DNA of 9,543 bases from Candidatus Neomarinimicrobium atlanticum (GTDB lineage Bacteria > Fidelibacterota > Marinisomatia > Marinisomatales > Marinisomataceae): NCBI GenBank assembly GCA_000402815.1, contig AQSA01000008.1, positions 76,315 through 85,857 on the forward strand, written 5' to 3'. Position numbers and translations under genes: made by a program. Under the pieces are notes generated by a model, which did not search any database, was not told the DNA's origin, and saw only the letters and a program-made list of their open reading frames with translations. Shown piece by piece: positions 1-6,489 of this stretch (its first letter is position 1; each line of letters begins with the position of its first letter).

Positions 1-707
1 TCATAATCAAAATCTTTAATATCCTTATTAGAATCAATTTTATTTTTCATGATGAACTGCGTCATTAACCCTCTAGCTTTCTTAGCATTAAATGATATAA
101 ACTTTAATTCATCATTTCTGTATTCCTTAAAAACCACAGAAAGTATCTTTCCGTTAAACTTATTTAAATCAATAGCAGAAAAATATTCAATGGATGCACA
201 ATTTACTATTGTAGGATTTTTATGATTTTTTAAAGTTTTATTTAAGTTCGAAGTTAAATCCTCTTTCCAAAACTCATACAGATTTTTTCCTCTTTTATTT
301 TTAAAAGATATCCCCATTTCTAGCCTGTATGGCTGAATGAGATCTAAAGGTTTTAAAATTCCATATAATCCAGATAAAATCCTCAAGTGGTTTTGCGCAA
401 AATCAAAATCTTTATCTTTAAAATTTTCTGCTTTTAAACCTGAATATACACCACCGTCAAATGCTAAAATAGCCTGCTTTGCATTTGAAGTATTGAAAGG
501 CAAAGACCACCTATCAAATCTTTCACGATTTAATTTTGCAAGATTATCGCTAATACTCATTAAGTCTTTCAAATCATTCTCTGTAAGATTTTTAGCTTCA
601 TTTGCTAATATTTCTGCACTTTTAATAAAATCACACTCAGTATGGCTGTGAACAATATTCTGCTCATTAAAGTTTAGTTTTTTTGATGGTGACAATAATG
701 TAATCAT
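1..707 (-). CDS. yaaA: Peroxide stress protein YaaA (DUF328/UPF0246), C-terminus cut by window edge
   Basis: Translating the minus strand from the ATG at 707 gives 235 codons open to the left edge. The protein begins MITLLSPSKKLNF and has the family blocks NAKQAILAF, QNHLRILSGLYG, QPYRLEMG (about residues 125-132) and NAKKARGLM (about 208-215). These align end to end with E. coli YaaA (about 258 residues), so only the last 20 or so residues are missing. In E. coli, YaaA is a cytoplasmic protein induced by peroxide that lowers free iron and so limits Fenton damage; that role is known for the family and inferred here. The ATG overlaps the thioesterase stop codon by four bases (ATGA), and a good Shine-Dalgarno (GAGAGG, 4-base spacing) precedes it. 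It is therefore the third gene of the SDR-thioesterase-yaaA operon, translated both by coupling and by its own site. No internal stop was seen in the parts checked. Confidence 0.93.
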   Translation of the reverse strand, partial: MITLLSPSKKLNFNEQNIVHSHTECDFIKSAEILANEAKNLTENDLKDLMSISDNLAKLNRERFDRWSLPFNTSNAKQAILAFDGGVYSGLKAENFKDKDFDFAQNHLRILSGLYGILKPLDLIQPYRLEMGISFKNKRGKNLYEFWKEDLTSNLNKTLKNHKNPTIVNCASIEYFSAIDLNKFNGKILSVVFKEYRNDELKFISFNAKKARGLMTQFIMKNKIDSNKDIKDFDY

Positions 708-1144
708 TTGACCTCTCTTAAGTTTTTTTTGATATGTTCTCCGACTGGAATTGATTTTTGTTCAACAAAATTAAACATTACAAAAGTATGGATACTTTGA
801 AATGAAGGAGCATTATCCCCTTTAACAAATATTCCTTGATGTACATCATAGCTCTTAGAACCAACTCTAGTAATACGATATCCAATTTCTAATTCTGCAG
901 GATGATGAACCTGCTTTATGTACATAACTTTCATAGAAGCCAACAAACCAGCTGCTGTACTATGTAAACCAAATTCGTGCTCGTTACTACCATGAAGATG
1001 ATCAATAAATTCTTTATGTTTTGTTTCAAGTAAACCTAAATATACAGTATGATTTATGTGACCAAGTGTATCCATATCTCTCCATCTAGTTGATGCAGAA
1101 TTAAAATAATCATACTCTGAACGCATAAGAATTTTTTGCTTCAT
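704..1144 (-). CDS. Hotdog-fold acyl-CoA thioesterase (4HBT / YbgC-FadM type)
   Basis: A 146-residue protein of typical size for a single hotdog domain. Residues 20-32 read RWRDMDTLGHINH, the signature of the 4-hydroxybenzoyl-CoA thioesterase family. D25 is in the position of the catalytic Asp of YbgC/FadM-type enzymes, followed by G28-H29 and N31. There is no signal peptide, so it is probably a cytoplasmic hydrolase of an acyl-CoA or acyl-ACP. The exact substrate cannot be read from the sequence. The gene overlaps the SDR gene upstream by four bases and yaaA downstream by four bases, so the three are probably translated in a coupled way. An AAGG lies 13 bases before the ATG, which is too far to be a strong ribosome site, and coupling from the SDR gene is the likelier route. 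The pairing with an oxidoreductase suggests lipid or acyl-chain metabolism (inference). Confidence 0.88.
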   Translation of the reverse strand: MKQKILMRSEYDYFNSASTRWRDMDTLGHINHTVYLGLLETKHKEFIDHLHGSNEHEFGLHSTAAGLLASMKVMYIKQVHHPAELEIGYRITRVGSKSYDVHQGIFVKGDNAPSFQSIHTFVMFNFVEQKSIPVGEHIKKNLREVK

Positions 1145-1983
1145 TTTGATAACTTTGCCTTAAAAGATTCACATAAATGCCATACTTGCTCCCATTGATC
1201 TTTATCATATGATGCTTTTGATGATTTGATTGGTTTACATTTAAAGAAATATTTTCCAGAAATGTTTTTAACCTCATCTGAAGTACTTAGATAGATACTT
1301 GAATCTGCACCATTCTCAACAGTTCGAGCAAATAGCTTTGATCCAAATTTAACAACTCTCTTTATTAATGAACCTTCATTTCCACCAATATTTGTATCAA
1401 CAAAACCTGGGTGTAAAGCATTGACTGTGACTTTATCCTGCATTTCTGCTAACCTGTATGTAAACATAATATTCATCAACTTGGAAATACAGTATGCTTT
1501 CCAGAATGAATATCCTTTTTCGGCATTAATATTATCAAAATCTATAGAAGCGCCTATATGAGCATTAGATGCAACATTAACCACCCTAGATCCCTCTGAA
1601 GCTGATAAGATATCCATAAGATTTGTTGTAAGGGTGAAATAGTTCATTTGATTTGTTGCAAATGTTTTTTCTAGACCTTCAGAAGTGATAGTTTTATTTT
1701 TACTTGCACCTCCCGCATTATTAAGCAATACATCTACTTGAGAATATTTATTTTTAATTTCTTCAGAAAGCTTATTAATTTCAGATATCAAGCTTAGATC
1801 TGCTTGAAAAAAGTCAAGTTTCTCATTTCCTGTTAAGTTTGCAATTCGCTCTATTGCCTTTACACCTTTTTCAGGATTTCTACCAACTAAACCTACTTGA
1901 TTTCCAAGAGCAGCTATCTTTGTTGCTGCTTCTAAACCTATTCCATCGGTTGCACCAGTTATTATAATTGTTTTATTAGCCAT
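1141..1983 (-). CDS. Short-chain dehydrogenase/reductase, retinol-dehydrogenase-like
   Basis: A classical SDR with a Rossmann fold. Counting from the ATG at 1983 gives 280 residues. The glycine motif TGATDGIG is at about 9-16, an Asp after the third strand (ADL) at about 62, NNAG at about 88-91, the catalytic Ser region VNVASNAH at about 135-142, and the YCISK (YxxxK) active site at about 164-168. An Arg right after the second strand (VGRNPEK) suggests NADP(H) rather than NAD(H). The spacing and the HPGFVDTN segment resemble the retinol dehydrogenase / WW-domain oxidoreductase branch, but the substrate is unknown. A GTG six bases upstream (1989) is in frame. ATG 1983 is preferred because AAAGAG sits at proper distance before it. 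It is the first gene of the operon with the thioesterase and yaaA, and it is divergent to the 5-alpha-reductase-like gene, which may act on related lipids (inference). Confidence 0.9.
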   Translation of the reverse strand: MANKTIIITGATDGIGLEAATKIAALGNQVGLVGRNPEKGVKAIERIANLTGNEKLDFFQADLSLISEINKLSEEIKNKYSQVDVLLNNAGGASKNKTITSEGLEKTFATNQMNYFTLTTNLMDILSASEGSRVVNVASNAHIGASIDFDNINAEKGYSFWKAYCISKLMNIMFTYRLAEMQDKVTVNALHPGFVDTNIGGNEGSLIKRVVKFGSKLFARTVENGADSSIYLSTSDEVKNISGKYFFKCKPIKSSKASYDKDQWEQVWHLCESFKAKLSK

Positions 1984-2027
1984 AAACACTCTTTGAACGA
2001 ATCAATATTACCCATAAATTATTATCG

Positions 2028-2786
2028 ATGTTACAAAATTATCAAACAGGACTAGAATATTGGTTTTTACTAGGATTTATAACATTCCTCATTTTATTGA
2101 AAATGCCTGCACCTTATGGAAAATTTTCTAAGCCTAATTGGGGATCTTGGTTTTTTATAATGATTCCTAGTCAATTAGGTTGGGTGGTTATGGAAATCAT
2201 CTCACCAGTCATGTTAGGATATTTTTTCTTAACAGGCCCTATAGAAAAAAGCATAGTCTCATATGTTTTTTTTATACTATGGGTTGGTCATTATTTTAAT
2301 CGCAGTATTATCTACCCTATTAGACAGAACAATCCATCTAAAATGCCACTACTAATCCCATTACTTGCCTTCATGTTTAACATTGTAAATGGCTCTTTGA
2401 ATGGATATCATTTAGGGTTTGTTCAAGAATATTCATTTGAATACATTTATAAATGGAATTTTATTTTAGGTGTCATACTTTTTGTAATCGGAGCTATTAT
2501 AAATATTAAGTCTGACAATATTTTATTACGCTTAAGATCTAACAACAAGAGCTATCATATACCAAATGGATTTATGTATAGATATGTTTCTTATCCAAAT
2601 TATCTAGGAGAAATAATGGAGTGGGTTGCATTTGCTTTAATGACATGGTCTCTTGCAGGGTTGTCATTTGCAGTATGGACAATAGCAAATCTCGTTCCAA
2701 GAGCTATTGCTGGACATAGGTGGTATAATGAAACATTTGATAATTATCCAAAGAACAGAAAAGCTATACTACCGCATATACTTTAA
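2028..2786 (+). CDS. Steroid 5-alpha-reductase family membrane protein (SRD5A-like)
   Basis: A 252-residue polytopic membrane protein with about six or seven hydrophobic segments. Its C-terminal half carries the 3-oxo-5-alpha-steroid 4-dehydrogenase domain: HIPNGFMYRYVSYPNYLGEI (about 177-196) with EW just after, and the closing AGHRWYNETFDNYPKNRKAILP. The N-terminal part also aligns with human SRD5A2. A first helix is followed by YGKFS (30-34). E56 in WVVMEIISP matches human E57, and Y89 in HYFNRSIIYP matches human Y91, the pair that contacts the substrate ketone in the solved human enzyme. It is therefore probably an active NADPH-dependent reductase of an enone lipid; the substrate (sterol, hopanoid-like, polyprenoid or other) is unknown. 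The ATG at 2028 has no Shine-Dalgarno, but the next Met (26) would remove the first helix, so 2028 is kept. Its stop codon directly abuts the tadA stop on the other strand. Confidence 0.9.
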   Translation: MLQNYQTGLEYWFLLGFITFLILLKMPAPYGKFSKPNWGSWFFIMIPSQLGWVVMEIISPVMLGYFFLTGPIEKSIVSYVFFILWVGHYFNRSIIYPIRQNNPSKMPLLIPLLAFMFNIVNGSLNGYHLGFVQEYSFEYIYKWNFILGVILFVIGAIINIKSDNILLRLRSNNKSYHIPNGFMYRYVSYPNYLGEIMEWVAFALMTWSLAGLSFAVWTIANLVPRAIAGHRWYNETFDNYPKNRKAILPHIL

Positions 2787-3284
2787 CTAAAATTCTAAAT
2801 TTTTTTTCTTTTTTCTTTTCTTAAAAAAATATTCCTGAATTAATACTAAAGAGTCTCCACCTAAAACATTACCTCTTACTACGCTTGGTGTCTTAAAAGT
2901 GGGATTTCCACAGATTTCTAACTTTGATCCACATGCACCAAAATCTTCATCATAACATCCAAAATATAAAGCATCAATTCGACTATTGATAATAGCTCCT
3001 GCGCACATAGAACAAGGTTCCTTTGTGACATAAAGACTGCAGTCTTTTAATCGCCAATCTCCCATCGTATTTGAGGCTGCTGTAATTGCTAACATTTCTG
3101 CATGTGCAGTAGAGTCATTTAGAGATTCGCATTGATTATAGCCTTGTCCTATAATTCTTCCTTTATATACAACGATAGCACCGATTGGCACCTCATCTTC
3201 TCGCATCCCTTTTGATGCAACGCTAAGAGCGCGGCGCATCCAATCTTCATGAGAGACTGCTCCTAATTGATTTTCAATTGACAT
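2787..3284 (-). CDS. tadA: tRNA-specific adenosine deaminase TadA
   Basis: A 165-residue zinc deaminase. HAE (61-63) supplies one zinc ligand and the catalytic Glu63. PCSMC (90-94) supplies the two zinc Cys residues, 91 and 94. The start aligns with E. coli TadA (SHEDWMRRAL against SHEYWMRHAL), and GSKLEICGNP matches the substrate-recognition region. TadA converts A34 to inosine in tRNA-Arg(ACG), which lets one tRNA read CGU, CGC and CGA. The gene lies three bases after the end of a tRNA-Arg(ACG) gene on the same strand, so its substrate is made from the same transcript. There is no Shine-Dalgarno; any ribosome site would have to lie inside the tRNA. The C-terminus is a lysine-rich tail (KKRKKKKNLEF) encoded by A-runs. 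The stop codon abuts the stop of the opposite 5-alpha-reductase-like gene with no spacer. A distant guanine or cytosine deaminase reading is much less likely given the full-length match. Confidence 0.96.
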   Translation of the reverse strand: MSIENQLGAVSHEDWMRRALSVASKGMREDEVPIGAIVVYKGRIIGQGYNQCESLNDSTAHAEMLAITAASNTMGDWRLKDCSLYVTKEPCSMCAGAIINSRIDALYFGCYDEDFGACGSKLEICGNPTFKTPSVVRGNVLGGDSLVLIQEYFFKKRKKKKNLEF

Positions 3285-3287
3285 GTG

Positions 3288-3361
3288 TACGCCCGGAAGG
3301 ATTTGAACCTACAGCCTCCTGGTTCGTAGCCAGACGCTCTATCCAGTTGAGCTACGGGCGC
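3288..3361 (-). tRNA. tRNA-Arg, anticodon ACG
   Basis: A 74-base cloverleaf on the minus strand. It has an acceptor stem GCGCCCG/CGGGCGT, a D-arm GCTC-loop-GAGC with the loop GG, an anticodon stem TCTGG/CCAGG with loop CTACGAA (anticodon at 3325-3327), a variable loop AGGCT and a T-arm with TTCAAAT. A34 makes it the target of TadA, encoded three bases downstream. CCA is not encoded: the discriminator A (3288) is followed by CAC and then the tadA ATG. Two irregular pairs are seen, G1-U72 at the acceptor end and a U-U at T-stem position 50/64. It follows the lipoprotein gene by 24 bases and may be cut from a longer transcript. Confidence 0.95.
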
Positions 3362-3385
3362 ATATGTAAATAAGAACGAAATTTA

Positions 3386-4270
3386 TTAATCAAAACTAAG
3401 AGCTTCAACCTGGAAGATTTTTTTCTCATTAGGTCCACTATTATCAAATTGAACGAAAGCAACAAGGTTTAAGTCTTCAGCGCTCCAAGATACGCCTGAA
3501 TTAGCTGGCCAATTACTATCCAATGTCCAATTATAACTTTTTGTGAAAGTTTCATTTACACCAAGATTTAATGGCTCTCCATAAGATACTGATCCCGAAG
3601 AGTTATCAATGGTTAAAAAATCGATAAATGTTTGATCAAATACTGTTTGTCCGTTTGGTGCTTGATATTGGGAATTGTCATGAGTCACAGCTACGAATAG
3701 TCTAAATCCAAGATTATTTACATCACCTGCTGACGATACATTAACATTACCACTGAGATTATAGCCGTCTCTTGTTCCTGTCATTTGTATATTAAAAGGC
3801 GATACACCATCAACTGCTAATCTAGCTTGAGTTCTCCAACCAGCTGCAGTGCCACCAGCATCTACTTGACCCTGAACAAACATATGGGGAACATAACCTA
3901 CACTGTAATAACTTTCGCGATCTATAACTGGCGCTGTATTCCAATCATAATAAGGGTCACCTGCTGAGGGCCACCAAACATGGTATCGTAATACAATCCA
4001 ATCATCAGCTAGGTCATCAGCATATACGGATGATTCAGGATTTAAATAATTATTTAAGGTTGTATTTTGAGGAAAACATGGTCCGCATGTAGTTGAAGTA
4101 AATAACTCCATCAAAACCTTAGATTTTACATTTACAGCTGAGCCGTCGTTGCCACCAGTTTCTGATGTACTATCAGTGGAGGCATTAACACTACTTCCAC
4201 CATTAGAGCATGACATAACAAGCATTGAGCTTATTGCAGTAATAGTTATTAAAATTTTATAATTTTTCAT
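3386..4270 (-). CDS. Omp28-like secreted lipoprotein with thioredoxin-type CGPC motif
   Basis: From the ATG at 4270 the protein has 294 residues. A lipoprotein signal peptide (Lys-Asn-Tyr-Lys, then a hydrophobic core) ends in the lipobox LVMSC, with the lipidated Cys at 21. A Ser/Gly/Asn/Asp-rich linker of about 30 residues follows. Then comes VLMELFTSTTCGPCFPQNT, a thioredoxin-like strand with a CxxC pair (about 62 and 65), as in the Omp28-related proteins of Bacteroidota and relatives. The C-terminal half is beta-rich with a repeated immunoglobulin-like look. The protein is likely anchored in the outer or inner membrane and faces the periplasm or surface; whether it catalyses thiol exchange is unknown. 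The start is chosen because a strong GGGAGG precedes ATG 4270; an in-frame TTG at 4288 overlaps that site. It lies between the barrel gene (50-base gap) and tRNA-Arg. Confidence 0.8.
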   Translation of the reverse strand: MKNYKILITITAISSMLVMSCSNGGSSVNASTDSTSETGGNDGSAVNVKSKVLMELFTSTTCGPCFPQNTTLNNYLNPESSVYADDLADDWIVLRYHVWWPSAGDPYYDWNTAPVIDRESYYSVGYVPHMFVQGQVDAGGTAAGWRTQARLAVDGVSPFNIQMTGTRDGYNLSGNVNVSSAGDVNNLGFRLFVAVTHDNSQYQAPNGQTVFDQTFIDFLTIDNSSGSVSYGEPLNLGVNETFTKSYNWTLDSNWPANSGVSWSAEDLNLVAFVQFDNSGPNEKKIFQVEALSFD

Positions 4271-4320
4271 GTAATATTTCCCTCCCAAAAGAAATCTGCC
4301 ATTCCATTAACTCGGATAAG

Positions 4321-6018
4321 TTAATCTATATTAAGACTGTAGTCAATTCTTATGCCGTCGTCAAATGCTTGTATATATCGACATACACCATTTGTACAAT
4401 CAAGTCCACCACGAATAGATCCAAAAAATAATTCTAGTGTATGATCTGAATCAAACTTGTATGCTATCGATGTTGAGCTCCAATCATTCGCACTGTCAAA
4501 AGATTCATTCTGGCCATTATCAAGTAATGACTCATCGCTATTTGTTGATTCGCGAGAAAGATTAAAGGACCATTTTTGATTATAATTTGCTGAAAGTGCC
4601 AAAAATAGATTTTTTTGATATTTTTCTGATAATAGAGAAGTATATGAGTAATTATCCTCTGTATTTTCGGATTCTGATGTAGTTTCAAATCCTGTTTTGA
4701 GTTTTTGTAGCTCTAACTGCACTTCGATATTCCATAGTGAATTCACGTTAACATTTACTAGAAATGGAACAGTGACAGATTCACTAATTTCAAATGATTT
4801 TAGTTCAGTTGAATTTGATAAAACGTTAAAAACTTCATGTTGAAAATCTAAACCAGCTTTATAAAAAATATTACCATTGGGGTTATATCCGTTAAACTCT
4901 ATGAAGATTTCTTCAAAAGGATATGATGATTGACTGCTAGAAGGCATAAAGATATTGTCACCCGACCAGTCACTAGTCAGCGCCCCTATACCATTATACC
5001 ATCGCTTTGAACTACTTGACTTCATATAGTTAACTGCAATATTTGAATTATTACTTAATGGACCTAGTAATTGAATTTCTATCCCTACTTCATCATTCAA
5101 ATTTACCTCTCTTGAACTTCTACTCAATAATCTAAAAGTATGCTCATAGAACCCACTCGGCGAACGCTGGATATCTAATGCCCTACCATAATTATCAACC
5201 ATATTATCTCGGTTAACTGGATTATTTATATCAACCTTAAAATTCCTATAGCTAGAAGTAATGGACCAATTTTGAATATAATTTGATGAAGATAGATAGA
5301 AACCTATACCATTTTTTTCTTCATAAAAAATCTCTGTCATTCCATTATCTTTTTTAGATGATTTGCTTATAAGAGACATAAAAAATTCTCCAGATTCATA
5401 CGATCTATCTATTCGCAAGTTTGATAAAACATGGGATAAAGATCTCTCTTTTTCATCTACAAGCAAGAAAGCTGCTCCTACTTTAGATTTTAAAATATTT
5501 GTACTAAGATCTGCTCCATAAATAAACTCCTCAACGAAATGATTAGGTATTCTAGGGTTATAATTACCTAGAACAGTAGTACTTGTTCGAGCAGAAACAT
5601 CACCCATGATAACATTTAATACTGTTGAATCATTATCAAATTGCATCCCCAAACCTCTAGAGCCTGTTGCAAAATCTAGGTTTTGATAGTTTAATTGATT
5701 TAGCAGTAATCCTCTACCCCATGTTTGATGTATATCTCCTACCTCAAACGAAAATTTGTCATTATAGAATCCAATTAAATATCTATCTAAACCATTGATA
5801 TCTAGTCCAATTTCTGGTGGGTTGCTTGCTTCGAAAGTAAAAAGCGATTCTATGCGATAGCCTTCCTTCTGAAGGAACATCTTTGTATCAAGATATATTT
5901 CACTGTAGTTATATTCATTACTACTATCACCATATCTCACAGACAGTCTATTAGAAATATCAGTTTGACTATGGACTGTTGTAAAAAAAAATATGATTAG
6001 TAGTATACCTCTAATCAC
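4321..6018 (-). CDS. Outer-membrane beta-barrel protein, DUF6029-like
   Basis: A 565-residue exported protein. A signal peptide (hydrophobic residues 3-14, then TVHSQ) is followed by many alternating amphipathic strands rich in Asn, Ser and Tyr, with no catalytic motif. The segment VGDIHQTWGRGLLLN (about 93-107) and the ending GGLDCTNGVCRYIQAF with a last strand resemble DUF6029-type barrels of Bacteroidota and related phyla; that family name is from memory and not tested. The only two cysteines are C541 and C546, five apart near the C-terminus. Function is unknown; a structural, surface or transport role is possible. Translation starts at a GTG (6018) that overlaps the end of the thioredoxin gene by eight bases and is preceded by AAGG. 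No later Met would keep the signal peptide. Neighbours on both sides encode proteins with a thioredoxin-type CxxC, which suggests a shared envelope or redox role (inference). Confidence 0.75.
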   Translation of the reverse strand: MIRGILLIIFFFTTVHSQTDISNRLSVRYGDSSNEYNYSEIYLDTKMFLQKEGYRIESLFTFEASNPPEIGLDINGLDRYLIGFYNDKFSFEVGDIHQTWGRGLLLNQLNYQNLDFATGSRGLGMQFDNDSTVLNVIMGDVSARTSTTVLGNYNPRIPNHFVEEFIYGADLSTNILKSKVGAAFLLVDEKERSLSHVLSNLRIDRSYESGEFFMSLISKSSKKDNGMTEIFYEEKNGIGFYLSSSNYIQNWSITSSYRNFKVDINNPVNRDNMVDNYGRALDIQRSPSGFYEHTFRLLSRSSREVNLNDEVGIEIQLLGPLSNNSNIAVNYMKSSSSKRWYNGIGALTSDWSGDNIFMPSSSQSSYPFEEIFIEFNGYNPNGNIFYKAGLDFQHEVFNVLSNSTELKSFEISESVTVPFLVNVNVNSLWNIEVQLELQKLKTGFETTSESENTEDNYSYTSLLSEKYQKNLFLALSANYNQKWSFNLSRESTNSDESLLDNGQNESFDSANDWSSTSIAYKFDSDHTLELFFGSIRGGLDCTNGVCRYIQAFDDGIRIDYSLNID

Positions 6019-6487
6019 TTAAGGCCTTATCTAATTCTAACTTTAATTCAACCTCATCACCCATATAAAAACCTCTTTTGCGATAGACAACTTTGTTATC
6101 TTTTAATATTAAAGTCAATGGAATGGGTTGAGCGCTAAATTTTCTAGATAAATTTTTATCAAAATCGAATATAATATGATAGTTATTGTCAACGGGATAA
6201 TTCCTTGATCGAACAAAGCTCTTTACTTTAGCCTTGTCTCCCGGCTTATCTTCATTGATTAAAATAACTGATACGTTGTCATATTCATCAATAAATTCAT
6301 TTAACTTATCAATCTCTTTAAGACAAGGCAGACACCAGGTAGCCCAAAAACTAATAAATGAAACATCAGAAGTTAAATTATATATATCTGTCTTATTATT
6401 ATCCATTAACTGGACCCTACTATTTGGAAAGATTGATTGTGAAAATAGATTATTAATTAAAAAAAATAATAAGAGAAAGCGGTACAT
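6011..6487 (-). CDS. TlpA/ResA-like exported thioredoxin-fold protein
   Basis: A 158-residue protein with an N-terminal hydrophobic signal sequence (MYRFLLLFFLINNLFS) and a single thioredoxin-like domain. The active site is WATWCLPC (C52 and C55). The cis-proline is probably P123 in QPIPLTLIL. The family consists of periplasmic thiol-disulfide reductases, which keep apocytochrome or other exported thiols reduced or rearrange disulfides. The WCLPC dipeptide (Leu-Pro) is compatible with this, but the partner is unknown. The ATG comes two bases after the gltX stop, with no clear Shine-Dalgarno, so translation is probably coupled to gltX. Its stop overlaps the GTG start of the barrel gene by eight bases. 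This tight link makes the barrel, which has exactly two cysteines, a candidate client (inference). The signal sequence could be uncleaved, anchoring the protein in the inner membrane. Confidence 0.87.
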   Translation of the reverse strand: MYRFLLLFFLINNLFSQSIFPNSRVQLMDNNKTDIYNLTSDVSFISFWATWCLPCLKEIDKLNEFIDEYDNVSVILINEDKPGDKAKVKSFVRSRNYPVDNNYHIIFDFDKNLSRKFSAQPIPLTLILKDNKVVYRKRGFYMGDEVELKLELDKALSD

Positions 6488-6489
6488 GA

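Noticed and set aside
337..651. Plus-strand open frame of about 100 codons
   Set aside because: It lies opposite yaaA, whose reverse-strand translation matches the family along its length.
3362..3398. Possible promoter (TTGATT, then TTTACA) just before tRNA-Arg
   Set aside because: The -10 box would end about two bases from the tRNA, which puts the start site inside the tRNA.
4271..4288. Upstream TTG start for the Omp28-like lipoprotein
   Set aside because: It overlaps the strong GGGAGG site that serves the ATG at 4270, and it would put extra residues before a normal lipoprotein signal.
4464..4688. Minus-strand open frame inside the barrel gene
   Set aside because: It is a different frame of the barrel gene and has no family features.
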